Source: Rebecca billardiae RCC1528 (taxonomy: Eukaryota > Haptophyta). From it: a DNA stretch of 64,000 nt. Shown piece by piece: positions 39,363 through 48,971 of the stretch (position 1 is the stretch's first letter; every line of letters begins with the position of its first letter). Where the stretch lies: positions 1,984,001 through 2,048,000 of the forward strand of contig OZ251233.1 of the NCBI GenBank assembly GCA_965240325.2, read 5' to 3'. Made by a program: the position numbers and the translations under genes. The notes below the pieces were generated by a model. The model saw only the letters and a list, made by a program, of their open reading frames with translations, had not been told where the DNA came from and did not search any database.

Positions 39363-40337
39363 ATGCCGACGACCGCGATGCGGCTCGGCGTGCTCTGCGT
39401 CGCCGTGGCGGCCGTGGCGCACGCCGGTGCAGCTGACGCGGCGGTGCGCACACGCCCGGCGTCGGTGCTTACGCGCTCTGCGTCGCATGGTCGCCGACCA
39501 CTGCATGCCTCCGCCCGCCCGCCGCCTCGGCTGATCGCCCTGCGCGGCGGCGGAGGGTCAGCCGGCGGCCCGCTGTCGGCGCTGCGCGAGATGGCACGGC
39601 AGCTCGCGAGCACAGTCGACCAGCTCCCGTCGCGCGCGCGCGCGCTCGTCATCTTCGCTGCCGGCATCACGGCGGGCCTCCTGATGGGCGTGATGGTCGA
39701 GTCCCTCGAGATCTTCCAAACGGTCGACGACATCCCGGGCGGCTACTTCCGCGCGCACCGCAGCGTGCACGGCCGGGTCGTGAGCGTCACGGACGGCGAC
39801 ACGATGCGCGTCCTGCACACGCCGCCCCTGTCGGGCGTGCGCCGAGCCATCACCAGCTCGCTCACCCAGCCCGCCGAAGGCAGCGGCCGCAAGCGCGCGC
39901 GCGCGCCGAAGCTGTCGGAGACCACGATGCAGGTGCGCCTCGCCGCTGTGGACACGCCTGAGGTGGGTAAGTTTGGCAAGCCGTCGCAGGCGTTCGCGGA
40001 GGAGGCCCGCGAGTTCGCGCAGCAGCGCGTGATGGGGCGCACGGTCGACGTGCGCCTGCTCTCGCGCGACCAGTACGGCCGCGCGGTCGCCAGCGTGCGC
40101 TACCCCGTGCTGCCGCCGCTGCCCTTCCCCAAGCTCGACCTGAGCGAGGCGCTGGTCGACGCGGGCCTCGGCGTGGTCTACCGGCAGGGCGGCGCGCAGT
40201 ACGACAGCCCGGAGGGCGTCGCGAAGTGGGACCGGCTCGAGGCCCGAGCCAAGGCGCGACAGCGCGGGCTGTGGGCGGGCAAGAAGGTCGAATTGCCATC
40301 GGCGTACAAGGCGCGCATGCGCGCCGCAAAAGGGTGA
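39363..40337 (+). CDS. Thermonuclease-family (SNase) protein, LCL3-like, membrane-anchored
   Basis: Single exon, 324 aa from ATG 39363 (MPTTAMRLGVLCVAVAAVAH, signal peptide). The frame is open further upstream, but that part overlaps the neighbouring promoter. A transit-like stretch with LIALRGGGG follows, then a membrane segment (ALVIFAAGITAGLLMGVMV, about residues 95-115). The staphylococcal-nuclease-like domain comes next: VHGRVVSVTDGDTMRV, MQVRLAAVDTPEVGKFGKPS with the expected Arg and Glu, and RDQYGRAVASVRYP with the second Arg. The end, EARAKARQRGLWAGKK ... SAYKARMR, matches fungal LCL3-type membrane nucleases closely. The calcium-dependent phosphodiesterase residues appear present. Location may be plastid envelope, mitochondrion or secretory; it cannot be decided from sequence. 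Confidence 0.88.
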   Translation: MPTTAMRLGVLCVAVAAVAHAGAADAAVRTRPASVLTRSASHGRRPLHASARPPPRLIALRGGGGSAGGPLSALREMARQLASTVDQLPSRARALVIFAAGITAGLLMGVMVESLEIFQTVDDIPGGYFRAHRSVHGRVVSVTDGDTMRVLHTPPLSGVRRAITSSLTQPAEGSGRKRARAPKLSETTMQVRLAAVDTPEVGKFGKPSQAFAEEAREFAQQRVMGRTVDVRLLSRDQYGRAVASVRYPVLPPLPFPKLDLSEALVDAGLGVVYRQGGAQYDSPEGVAKWDRLEARAKARQRGLWAGKKVELPSAYKARMRAAKG

Positions 40338-40919
40338 GTGGACAGAGTGGGGGATGCACCACGCCTGAGGCCGCAAGGCGCACCTCCGCGTGACAACAGC
40401 GGGCCATTCGCCGCTCGGCGTGCATCCATCGTCGAGGAGGACAAGTCCAAGGAAGTGCGCGTGGCGTTGGTACCTTCCTTCCGTGGACGCCAATCATCAT
40501 GATGGCGGTCGCAGACTCAACGACGCCGTCGCCACGGTCCTGCTCCGCCAGTGCCTGCATCGATCGAATTCGAAGCGCCGCGGGCCGCGCGAAGACTGGC
40601 CGCCCGGCCTGCCGCGTGAGGCGCGTGACTGAGCGTCCGGCGGCGCCGGCAGCGTCTGCGAGTCACGGACTCGTGACTCATCCCGATTCAGGTTCAGTAG
40701 TATAATAACAGTATCGCGCCATGCGGGCGGCTGCTGCTCGGCCGGGCCCGAATATATCGCGCCCAAATCATCGTCTGTGCCACAGCGGTCTGCCTGAAGA
40801 GTGCCTAGCCGCCGCCGACTCGCCGGCGGACCGTCACCGACAGGCGGTCACCGTTTCGGCGCGGAGCTCGTGGTATGAGCTGATTTTCCGGGGGCGGATA
40901 GTCGGAGTACATGAGCGAT
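40338..40919. other. Intergenic stretch, no gene seen
   Basis: Between the nuclease stop and the small coiled-coil gene stop. No domain, repeat or RNA gene is recognised. Confidence 0.55.
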
Positions 40920-41433
40920 TCAGCTGCTGAAGAAGCCACCTGTCGGCGTCCGCTTGGACAGCCCCGTCGGGTGCGGGTCGCGGTAGGGCAGAACGCTGTA
41001 CCCAGTCGTGTCCCACGGCCGCTTTGCGTTGTACTTCTCCTCGGCGTCGAGGTCGCGAATGCGCTGGATGTGCACCTTGTGCGTCCTGATCTCGTCCTCG
41101 AGCTGGGCGATATTGTCCTCCTTATCCTTGATGGTCGTCAGCAAGGAGATCTGTTTGTTCATGTAGAAGTCAGTGCGGTCCACCGGACGCTCCTGCTCGG
41201 CGATCCCCAGTTGGACCGCCTGCTTCTTGAGCGTCTGCTGGCGCTTCAGCTCAGACTCCTGCAATCATCGCGCGGGGCATGGGGCGGGAGGATGGTGAAC
41301 GTCGGGCAGTGCGCAAGCCGACTCAGCGAGTATGATTCAGGCCAGCGGATGGTCGGCTGGACGACCTTTCGCAGCGTGGGCGCTCCGGCGCGGAGCGCAC
41401 CCAATCCGTCAGCAGCCCCTCCTCCGAAGCCAT
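40920..41433 (-). CDS. Small coiled-coil protein, unrecognised
   Basis: Two predicted exons, 41433-41401 (MASEEGLLTDW) and 41258-40920, give 123 aa. The intron is 142 bp with donor GTGCGC and acceptor TTGCAG, phase 0. Exon 2 clearly has coding character: a charged helix (ESELKRQQTLKKQAVQLGI), then ISLLTTIKDKEDNIAQLEDE, and a Pro/Gly/Tyr-rich tail (RPWDTTGYSVLPYRDPHP) ending GGFFSS. Codon choice is less GC-extreme than its neighbours. The compact helix plus Tyr/Pro tail recalls small axonemal or microtubule inner proteins, but I recognise no family. Exon 1 is the less certain part; another upstream exon could be used instead. Confidence 0.6.
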
Positions 41434-41734
41434 GCTGAAAGCTGTTGCGGCCGCGAGGCTGGTGTCACGACGGCGCGATCGCGATGAAACGACGGACTTG
41501 CCAAGTTCCAAGGTTGTAACGAACTGTCGGGGCTTTTTCCCCACGGCGCGCCAATAAAAAACATTTACTGCGGATCAACGTGCCGCGAAACGGGGGCACG
41601 AGCCCGCGCAAGATCGCGATCTCGCAGCAGCACGTGATTGTGGTAGCTGCGGCGGGCTTCGGCGTACGTCAACGACGTGGGCTCGCTCCTTCCAGCCGCT
41701 CATTCATCCGTCGCGTGTCCGCACACTCTCAACG
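41434..41734. promoter_or_regulatory. 301-bp gap between divergent starts (coiled-coil protein / cold-shock protein)
   Basis: Lies between ATG 41433 (minus) and ATG 41735 (plus). It includes an AT-richer patch (aataaaaaacattta near 41551). No element is assigned. Confidence 0.35.
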
Positions 41735-42240
41735 ATGAGGTCGTTCTCCATTCTCGCGGGCCTCAGCGTGGCGATGCGCCAGCCGCCGAGCGTGTTCACG
41801 CGCGTGAGCGTCACGCGTCCGCTGGGCATGAGCGCGTCGCGCATCGCCATGTCGGACACGGGCGGTGACTCCGCGGCTGCCGAGGCGCGGAAAGTGGGCG
41901 AGGTCAAGTGGTTCAACACGCAGAAGGGCTTCGGCTTCATCACGCCCGACGATGGTTCTGCCGACGTCTTCGTGCACCAGACCGCGATCTACGCGCCCGG
42001 CTTCCGCAGCCTGGCCGAGGGGGAGAAGGTCGAATACGAGGTGCGGTCCTTATGCGCCGCTCGGCGTTGGCGTGAACGCGCTGCTCACGCATGCCTTGCC
42101 CCCGCGCGCGTCGCATCGGGCCCGCGCAGGTTGAGACGAGCGACGACGGTCGCATCCGTGCGCTTTCCGTCACTGGCCCGAACGGGGATTACGTGAAGGG
42201 GGCACCGCGTGACCCGTTCTTCAATGACGACGAGCGCTAG
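41735..42240 (+). CDS. Cold-shock domain protein with organelle-type presequence
   Basis: Two exons, 41735-42040 and 42130-42240, give 138 aa. The donor is GTGCGG and the acceptor GCAG, phase 0, joining EKVEYE to [12 protein letters not shown]. Residues 1-45 are hydroxylated and basic ([20 protein letters not shown] ...) like a plastid or mitochondrial presequence. The cold-shock fold follows: [20 protein letters not shown] (RNP1 motif KGFGFI), DVFVHQTAI (RNP2 motif), then [16 protein letters not shown], the usual bacterial-type ending. The protein should bind single-stranded nucleic acid as an RNA chaperone. The bacterial form plus presequence suggests action in an organelle. Without splicing the frame runs into unrelated sequence, so the 89-bp intron is well supported. 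Confidence 0.9.
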
Positions 42241-42598
42241 AGCTCGTACGAGCCCGCACTCGTGTTTCTGCCGGCACAGATCCCGACGTTCGCTCGGCTT
42301 GCTCACTCCGCTCGAATGGGGGTGCACGCCACCCGCGGCACCCACAGGCGCGTGGAGTCGACCCGGCCACTGCGGTGGCCGGTCAACTCGACAGCGTCAG
42401 CCAGGCAGTCCAAGTCCCGGCCGACATTGCCCGGGCCCCGGCTGAGCTCGGCCGACACGTCCGTGTGAACACGTGCCGGTTCACACGTGCCGGTCTCGGG
42501 ACTGCGTCTCACTCTGCCTCCGACTCTCCGTGCTCAGTCAGCGTCAGCCAGGTGGCGGCACGCGTTCTGTTGCCTCTCGTGCTTTCGCGGACCCGCGT

Positions 42599-42680
42599 TT
42601 GAATTTTATTAGAGTAAAAATGCCAACAATTGCTTATTCGTATTATAATTATAATAATAAAAATAGATTTTTAATCTGAT
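42599..42680. other. AT-rich island
   Basis: About 80 bp that are mostly A/T (ttataattataataataaaa type) in strongly GC-rich surroundings. It could be a 3' UTR remnant, a matrix-attachment-type sequence or an organelle DNA insertion; nothing decides. Confidence 0.6.
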
Positions 42681-43493
42681 CATGTCATTGAAGGTACTCC
42701 AATAAGTAATATCCGGAATCGCTGCTCAGTCCTTGACGACACAAGCATGCTCACCCGTCTTTGACTTGGTACCCGGCCATGCACTTCCTGGCGGGCCGCT
42801 GTGTCTGTGAAGTTGTCGCCGACGCCATGAGACGACGTCGTGACGACGACTTATAATTAAACTCATCCGAACAACATATCTCAACATCAACCCCAGCGCG
42901 CGGGGTGGCGACTGCACCATGACCAGCACAGCCACCACGATCTTACTGAGGAGCTAGACAGACAGTATAGTACGTGACTGTAACCGCGTCGTAGTTACAC
43001 GGTCTAATACCGAGTCTAGAGTCGCAAAAATATTTTAATATATTTTGAAAGTAGCTCAGTTTTGGGCACCGGGGTCCCGCTCGGGCGGAGGTGGGGTTGG
43101 GGCTCTGGACGCCGACACGGTAATATAGTAGTCGTGTACCCTATTGTCCGCCGTCTAGACAGACTGCTCACTCTAGTGCAGTACCGTTTGACACGGGCGC
43201 GGTTTGTCCGGGTTACGCGGCCCGCCGCCGCCGGCCACGGCGGCGCGCCGCGCGGCACGATACTGCGGCGCCGGCGCCCAAGGCGGAAGGCCAGCAAGAA
43301 CTATCCGCCCGAGTAAGGACACCCGCCGTTCTGGCAATGTCCTCACCGTCAAGAGCTGCCCTCGCCTTGATGCGGCTTGCCACTTGGGCGTTCGAGGTCA
43401 CCGCCGATCATGGCCGACTCCCGCCATGCTCACGGACACGGTGACAATGACGGGACTGGCGTCAGAAGACGATGTATAGGCGCCTGTTAGTCA

Positions 43494-43525
<32 letters not shown>
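43494..43525 (+). repeat. Homopolymer run of 32 G
   Basis: Unbroken G from 43494 to 43525 as written. The true length is uncertain because such runs are prone to sequencing and assembly error. It could form G-quadruplex structures. Confidence 0.85.
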
Positions 43526-43526
<1 letters not shown>

Positions 43527-44230
43527 AGAGTGTGGGTCCGACAGTGTCGACCAAGCGGAGGGTAGCTCAGTAGGCCGCGCCCTGGCGCCCCTGCGCTGCA
43601 CTGCACGTGAACACGGACGACGGGTCAAGTGCTAGAAGCTCACATTCGCGCCACTCGGCGAGCGGGCGGACACGATGAGCAGGATCGGACGGCAGCACGA
43701 AATGATCACCACACGCCTTATTATGATGCTTGAGCTCCTGCCAGGCGCACGCGCAGCTCGTGTGCTGCTCCTCGACGGGATCACGGGAAGCATCGAACCA
43801 CTCGGACCCGACCGTCTCGCGCTTCGATTCGCAGCAGCAGCTGGGCGCTGCCGCGTGTCTGTGCGCACCAACTGCACGCTGAGCTCGAGCATCCGCCATC
43901 CGACGCGGCCCGCTTCGCTCGCCTGCCCCACGGCCTCACCACTGCCCCACTGTGAGCGCGCCTGTGGCAGTCTTCGCGCTGCTACGGCCGTATGGAGTGC
44001 GCGCGTGCGCGCGTGATCGTGGCGTCCTGACGGCTGCACGAGTGGCTTGACAGCCTGCACAGTCGCCGATGCACGCCTACCACGTGCCCAGCCAGCACCC
44101 TCGGCTCGGCCGCGCGGCAGCGCGGCACAAACTGCATCAGAGCGATTGGCTGGCTGACGATTGAAGACGGGTCGCTCGCAGAGTCGACTTTTTGGACGGC
44201 TGCGGCTGCTGAGGGGCACGCCACACATGC

Positions 44231-44301
44231 CGGGCGCGGTGAGATGCACGTGCCCGACTTCCCGGGCGCGGTGAGATGCCCGCTCGGGCGCGGTGAGATG
44301 C
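44231..44301 (+). repeat. Three copies of a 17-bp motif
   Basis: The motif cgggcgcggtgagatgc occurs at 44231, 44263 and 44285, spaced 32 and 22 bp. Copies 1 and 3 share a further acgtgcc. No function is known. Confidence 0.8.
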
Positions 44302-45034
44302 ACGTGCCGAACGGCAGCGTTGCTCGAGCATGTGCCAGGCCCTGCCGCGCGCGCGGCGGCGCGCAGCAAATCACGCCCCGCAGCCCCGATGCATCTTGCT
44401 GACAGCCTCGGACTGCTCGATGTTCCGCGTGCGCAGCGAACGACGCGAGCCGGCGATGATGCAGGACTGGCACGACGCGGAGGCGATTGGGCGCGCGTTC
44501 GACGAGGCCAGACGCGTGCGCCGCTTCTTCTGCTTCGTGGGCACGCGCGCACTGCACGATAGAGTAACGCGCACTGGCAGAAGCGGTGCGACGTGTGGCA
44601 CCGGCGTGGATTCTCTGCGTCAGGCGAAGGCAGCCGCGGGCGCCAGTGCGCTCCTGACGGTGAGGGCGGGCATCGCCTGAGCGAGCGTATGATTGCCGCC
44701 CATGCCGACGTCGAATCGTCGATCGGCTCCCAATTTCGTATGTTTACTCACATGTGGCCGTCGTGATATCATTTCGGTTGGCTGATGATGAATTTGATGA
44801 GGAAGAACCGACGAAGCAGCCAAGCAGGAGCTTCCGCTTGCACTCGTCGTCGTCGTCGCTGGCGGGGTGGTTGGATACGAGCCAATCGCTGAGCCTCATT
44901 TCTAACGACTTGGGTACGTAAAAATTCTGGGCGCTATTTGCCTATATTTTCCGGTTTCTGAGCGCTCGAATCGGGCGGTTTGGACTGTTGCACCCGCACC
45001 GGCCGCCGTCGTCGCTCCCGCCCCCCACCGAGCA

Positions 45035-48000
45035 ATGCGGCGAGAGCTCTGCACCGCGTTGCTGGTCCTGGCCCTGGCTGTCGTCGGCGTCGCCGCGGGC
45101 CCTCCTCTCCCGCCTCCGAGCCCGCCTCCGCGCGCGCCCCCGCCGCCGTCCTCGCCGCCGCCGCCGGTCTCCATCCCCGAGTCGCTGCCGCGGCAGAACC
45201 TCGCCGAGCTCCTGAACGCCGCCGCCGCCGCGGGCAAGGCGGCCACCGACACGGCCGAGGTCGACCTGTACCACGAGCACGTTGGCGCGATGCTGCTGCA
45301 GGCCGACCTCCCGACCGACACCGTCGTCGGCCTCCGCCCTCGACTCGTCGGCTCCGGCGACGAGGCGGTGGAGATCGACTCGTGGGCCATCCTGTGGCCC
45401 GACGCGATCGCCAAGGCGATCGAGAAGGTGAAGGAGTACGTCGAGGCGAGGGGCGACTATGACATGCCGCCGGTATACGCCCTGCCCTCCGAGCTCGCGC
45501 GGCACGCGCTCGAGCAGCTCGACAAGGACCAGGGCTCGGCGCGCACGCGCTTCCGCTGGCTCAAGCCGGGGCAGGAGGCAAACCTCACGCGCGCGGACGT
45601 GGAGCCGCAGCACAACGTGCGGATCCCGCGCGTGCTGGGCATGCCCGTCGCGATCCCCAAGGTCGGCACCAACCTCAGCCTCGTCGTGCTCAGCGGCGTC
45701 GACCCGCCGCGCCGCCGCCGCGCGCTGCGCGACGCGCGCGGCGCCGAGCTGCCCAGAGCGAAGACAGTGTTTGGCCTGCGCCGGTACTCGGTGGAGGAGG
45801 CGGAGGGCGGCGTGGTGAGCGTGCAGAACGGGAACGCGCTCGGCTCGGCGGTGTCCGGCGCCGCCGTCGCCGCCGTCCTCGCCTCAGTCGTCGTCTCAAA
45901 CGTCGCGTCCGTCGCCGCGGCGAGCGGCGGCTCGGCGGTCGCGCCTCCGCACGGCGGCGGCGGCGCGCTCAAGACAAGCGCGCTGCTCATCTCGCAGCTG
46001 CAGTACATGCACGTGCTCTCGTTCGCGCCGGTGGACGTGCCGCTCGCGTACCGCTCGTTCCTCGCCACGCTGCAGTGGGCCAACGGCTTCCTCGGCGTCG
46101 GCGCGGACGACCCGCTCGCCAGTGCGGGCGAGCGCACGTGTCCGGCGCTGGCGGCGGAGCGCGGCGTCGGCGCGCCCGCCGCCGGCGACCCATCCGACCA
46201 GCACGTGCAGGCGACGCTGGACTCGTCGGCGTTGGCCTCGCCCGAGGGGATGTGGCTGGTGCACGTGCGCCTGCTGCTCCTCGCGCTCGCGCTCACGCTC
46301 GCCGCCTCGCTCGGCCTGCAGCTGCTGTACACGCCGACGCGCGCGGAGGCGGAGGCGGAGGGCGAGCGCGGCGGCTGGGTGGCGCGCGTGCGCGCCGCCG
46401 CCGTGCCTGCGTCGATCGCGCCGCCCAAGCCGCAGGCGGTGGTCGGGTTCCTCTTCTTCCAGGGGAGCGTGCTCGCCTCGCTCGTGCTCATCACGCGCGG
46501 CCCGTGCCACGACGGCTACCTCGCCGGCGCCATCGTGCTGCTCGCCCTGGGGCCGCTGTGCTTTGGACTCTGGGTGGCGGCTACTCTGCACTTCACGGTG
46601 CTGCGCGCGCAGGTGGTGCGCTGGCGGCCGTTTGACCTGCGCGCGCTGCGCGAGATGGCGCGCGCGGCGAAGCAGCCGGCGCCCGGCAGCTCCGCCGCCG
46701 CGCGCATCCTTCCGCGCAAGCTGAAGACGGGCGCGTCCGCCGAGCCGGCGGCGCTGGCCGGCGGCGCGGAGTCGGCTGAGGCGCCCGCGGCGTCGGCAGC
46801 CGTCGGCAGCGCGGGGCGGCGGCGGGCCTCGTCGTTCAGCGCCGGGCGCGCGGGCGCCGGCCTCGCCAGCACCGCGAAGCGGCTGATGCGCGCGTCGGAG
46901 ATGTTCGCGCACAGGGGCGAGTGGGTGCCCACCGAGCTGGCCGGGCAGCACGGCGCGCTCGACCTCGCGGGGCAGCACGGCTTCGCCCTGAAGGACCGGC
47001 TGGGCATGCTATTTGAGCAGCGCACGCGGCCATGTGTCTTCCACCTGTCCTTTGAGCTCGGGCGGCAGGCGGCGCGCGTCGTCGCGGTGGTCGCGCTGCC
47101 CGGGCTGCTCGTCAGGCTGGGCGGCATGCCGGCGCCGCGCGCCGTGCTCGCGACGGGCGGCGCGCTCGTCGGCCTCGAGCTGCTCGACCTGCTGCTCGTG
47201 GCGGCGCTGCGCCCGTTCGCGGAACGTTCCGAGAACCTCACGCGAGGGCTGCTGCCGTTGCTGCGCTCGGCGCACATTGTCGCGCTGTTCGCCGGGAGCT
47301 GGCTGGGCTGGGTGGATGCGCGGATCGGCACGCTGGCGCTCGTCAACCCGCGGCTGCACGCGCTCGTCGTCGCCGCGCCGCAGCTCGCCGCGCTGCTCGC
47401 GCTGTTCCTCAAGTGCGCGCTCGAGACAGCAGCTGACGTGCGCTCGCTGCGCCGCCGCGTCGCCGAGCGCGTGCACGCGGCCCAAGTGGTCGCGCTGCTC
47501 GAGGCGCACGGGCTCGGCGGCGAGGGCGGGCTCGACGCCGAGGGCGGGCACGCCGGCTCGCCCGCGTGGCCCCCGCTCCCGGACCCGCTCCCGGACGGCC
47601 TGGTGCGCTCGGACGTGCTGCTGCTCGCGCACGCGGCGCTCGCGCTGCTCGCCGTCACGCACCCGTTCGGCCAGGCGGTCGTGGTCGGCGCGGCCAAAGA
47701 AGAATACGTCCGAGCGTTCCGCGAGCGCGCGGCGCACCCGGGCGCGCGCACCTGGCTGCGCCGCGCCGCGCCGTGCGCGCCGCCGCGGGGCGCGTACGGC
47801 GCGACCGCGTCGGCGCGCGCGGAGGCGCACGGCGCCGCGCTCGAGCGCATGCAGGCCGCTTTGCTGGAGCGCTGCCGCGTCGAGTTCCTGATCGAGGTAG
47901 ACTTGGGCCGCGCGGGCGAGCGCGACGGCACGGCGGCCGCGGCAGGGCGGCTGCTCGTCGGCGCGCTGCACGGCGCGCTGCAGGCCGACGCCGTCGACGC

Positions 48001-48490
48001 GGTGGTCGCGGCGGCGCAGCTGCGCGGCGTGCACGAGGCCGCGGCGCTCGCGCTCGGCGAGGCACTCGTGCCCGCGATCGGCCACACGCTGGACGGCTCG
48101 CTGCGCCGCGCCGCCAGCGCGGCCCTCGCGGCCGTGCTGCCTCCGGACGAAGTGGTGCCCACGCCGGCGGAGCTGGCTCCCGCGGACGGCGGCGGCGACG
48201 CGGCCGCCTCCAGGCCAGGGCGCGAGCGCGAGGGCGAGGCGCCGGGCTGCGCCGTGGCGGTGCGCGCGGCCGTCGCGCGCTCGCGCGAGCTCGCCCGCCG
48301 GCGCCACCGCCACCGTGCCGCCGTGGTGGGCACGGCCGACGCGAGCCACTCCCACGCCTCGGCCGCCGCCAGCCCCCTCCCTCCCGTCAAGTTCGTCAGC
48401 AAGCCTCCGCCGCCGCCCGACAGCCCGCCGCCGGGCGTGTGGCAGCGAGGCCAGTCGGGGGGCGCCGGGATCGTGGGCGGCGGCGGCTGA
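45035..48490 (+). CDS. TRP-like multi-pass membrane protein with signal peptide and Pro-rich linker
   Basis: Single exon, 1151 aa. Residues 1-21 form a signal peptide (MRRELCTALLVLALAVVGVA). A pherophorin-like Pro/Ser stretch (PPLPPPSPPPRAPPPP) follows. About 50-260 is a lumenal or extracellular region. From about 270 come hydrophobic segments around ALGSAVSGAAVAAVLASVVV and ALLISQLQYMHVLSFAPVDV with SFLATLQWANG. That pattern resembles the start of the membrane domain in fungal/algal TRP-like (PF06011-type) proteins. Further helices lie near 410-430, 467-520, 672-720 and 745-790. A long helical cytosolic region and a Pro-rich tail (KPPPPPDSPPPG) follow. A cation channel or flavin-carrier-like role is possible but unproven. 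It lies on the same strand as the next gene. Confidence 0.65.
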   Translation: MRRELCTALLVLALAVVGVAAGPPLPPPSPPPRAPPPPSSPPPPVSIPESLPRQNLAELLNAAAAAGKAATDTAEVDLYHEHVGAMLLQADLPTDTVVGLRPRLVGSGDEAVEIDSWAILWPDAIAKAIEKVKEYVEARGDYDMPPVYALPSELARHALEQLDKDQGSARTRFRWLKPGQEANLTRADVEPQHNVRIPRVLGMPVAIPKVGTNLSLVVLSGVDPPRRRRALRDARGAELPRAKTVFGLRRYSVEEAEGGVVSVQNGNALGSAVSGAAVAAVLASVVVSNVASVAAASGGSAVAPPHGGGGALKTSALLISQLQYMHVLSFAPVDVPLAYRSFLATLQWANGFLGVGADDPLASAGERTCPALAAERGVGAPAAGDPSDQHVQATLDSSALASPEGMWLVHVRLLLLALALTLAASLGLQLLYTPTRAEAEAEGERGGWVARVRAAAVPASIAPPKPQAVVGFLFFQGSVLASLVLITRGPCHDGYLAGAIVLLALGPLCFGLWVAATLHFTVLRAQVVRWRPFDLRALREMARAAKQPAPGSSAAARILPRKLKTGASAEPAALAGGAESAEAPAASAAVGSAGRRRASSFSAGRAGAGLASTAKRLMRASEMFAHRGEWVPTELAGQHGALDLAGQHGFALKDRLGMLFEQRTRPCVFHLSFELGRQAARVVAVVALPGLLVRLGGMPAPRAVLATGGALVGLELLDLLLVAALRPFAERSENLTRGLLPLLRSAHIVALFAGSWLGWVDARIGTLALVNPRLHALVVAAPQLAALLALFLKCALETAADVRSLRRRVAERVHAAQVVALLEAHGLGGEGGLDAEGGHAGSPAWPPLPDPLPDGLVRSDVLLLAHAALALLAVTHPFGQAVVVGAAKEEYVRAFRERAAHPGARTWLRRAAPCAPPRGAYGATASARAEAHGAALERMQAALLERCRVEFLIEVDLGRAGERDGTAAAAGRLLVGALHGALQADAVDAVVAAAQLRGVHEAAALALGEALVPAIGHTLDGSLRRAASAALAAVLPPDEVVPTPAELAPADGGGDAAASRPGREREGEAPGCAVAVRAAVARSRELARRRHRHRAAVVGTADASHSHASAAASPLPPVKFVSKPPPPPDSPPPGVWQRGQSGGAGIVGGGG

Positions 48491-48971
48491 GCCGGCCCGA
48501 CGCGGCTCGCCAATCGGGCTCGCCCCGCACCGAGGCATGCCACCGCCACGTGAATACCGTATGGCGCGTATGCGCGTCGCGTCATGGCCGATTCTCCTAC
48601 TCTCGATGATGAAACTTCCACTGATGACGACACTGGCGACGGTACCTACACCGCTACACGAGCTTCGAGCTGACCGTCTGCGGCAGGCATGCTGCTCAAG
48701 TTCTCGGGACGATTGTTCATGAGCGCAAGTCCGGAGCACGAGTCCATCGTCGCTTGTTGTAGTTACGGTACTGGACCCCCATAGGCATACTGGTAGTACC
48801 ACTGTGGTAGTACTAGTAGGAGCCTAGGAGGACGACTGACGACGACATCGTTAGTCGGTTAGTTCGGCTCCCGGACCGACCAGATGCAGGACTACGTACT
48901 GTACGGATGCACCTGGACCGTCAAGTCGACCAGCAAGGTGCTCACGGCCTGGCGCTCCCGGGGGCGGGGCC
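48491..48971. other. Intergenic stretch upstream of the receptor-like gene
   Basis: 481 bp. It holds an AT-richer patch with ggtagtac repeats near 48790-48820. The next start (48972) has a good Kozak context (gccATGG). No other feature is recognised. Confidence 0.5.

Larger units (their letters stand above)
42241..45034. other. 2.8-kb stretch with no convincing gene
   Basis: Contains the AT-rich island, the poly-G run and a short repeated motif listed separately. Open frames on either strand (for example 43632-44552 minus, 44293-44680 plus) show no domain, no consistent composition and no splice-linked partners. Coding evidence resumes at 45035. Confidence 0.55.

Noticed and set aside
43632-44552. 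306-codon minus-strand frame
   Set aside because: It crosses the three-copy 17-bp repeat, has no domain, and competes with equally long frames on the other strand.
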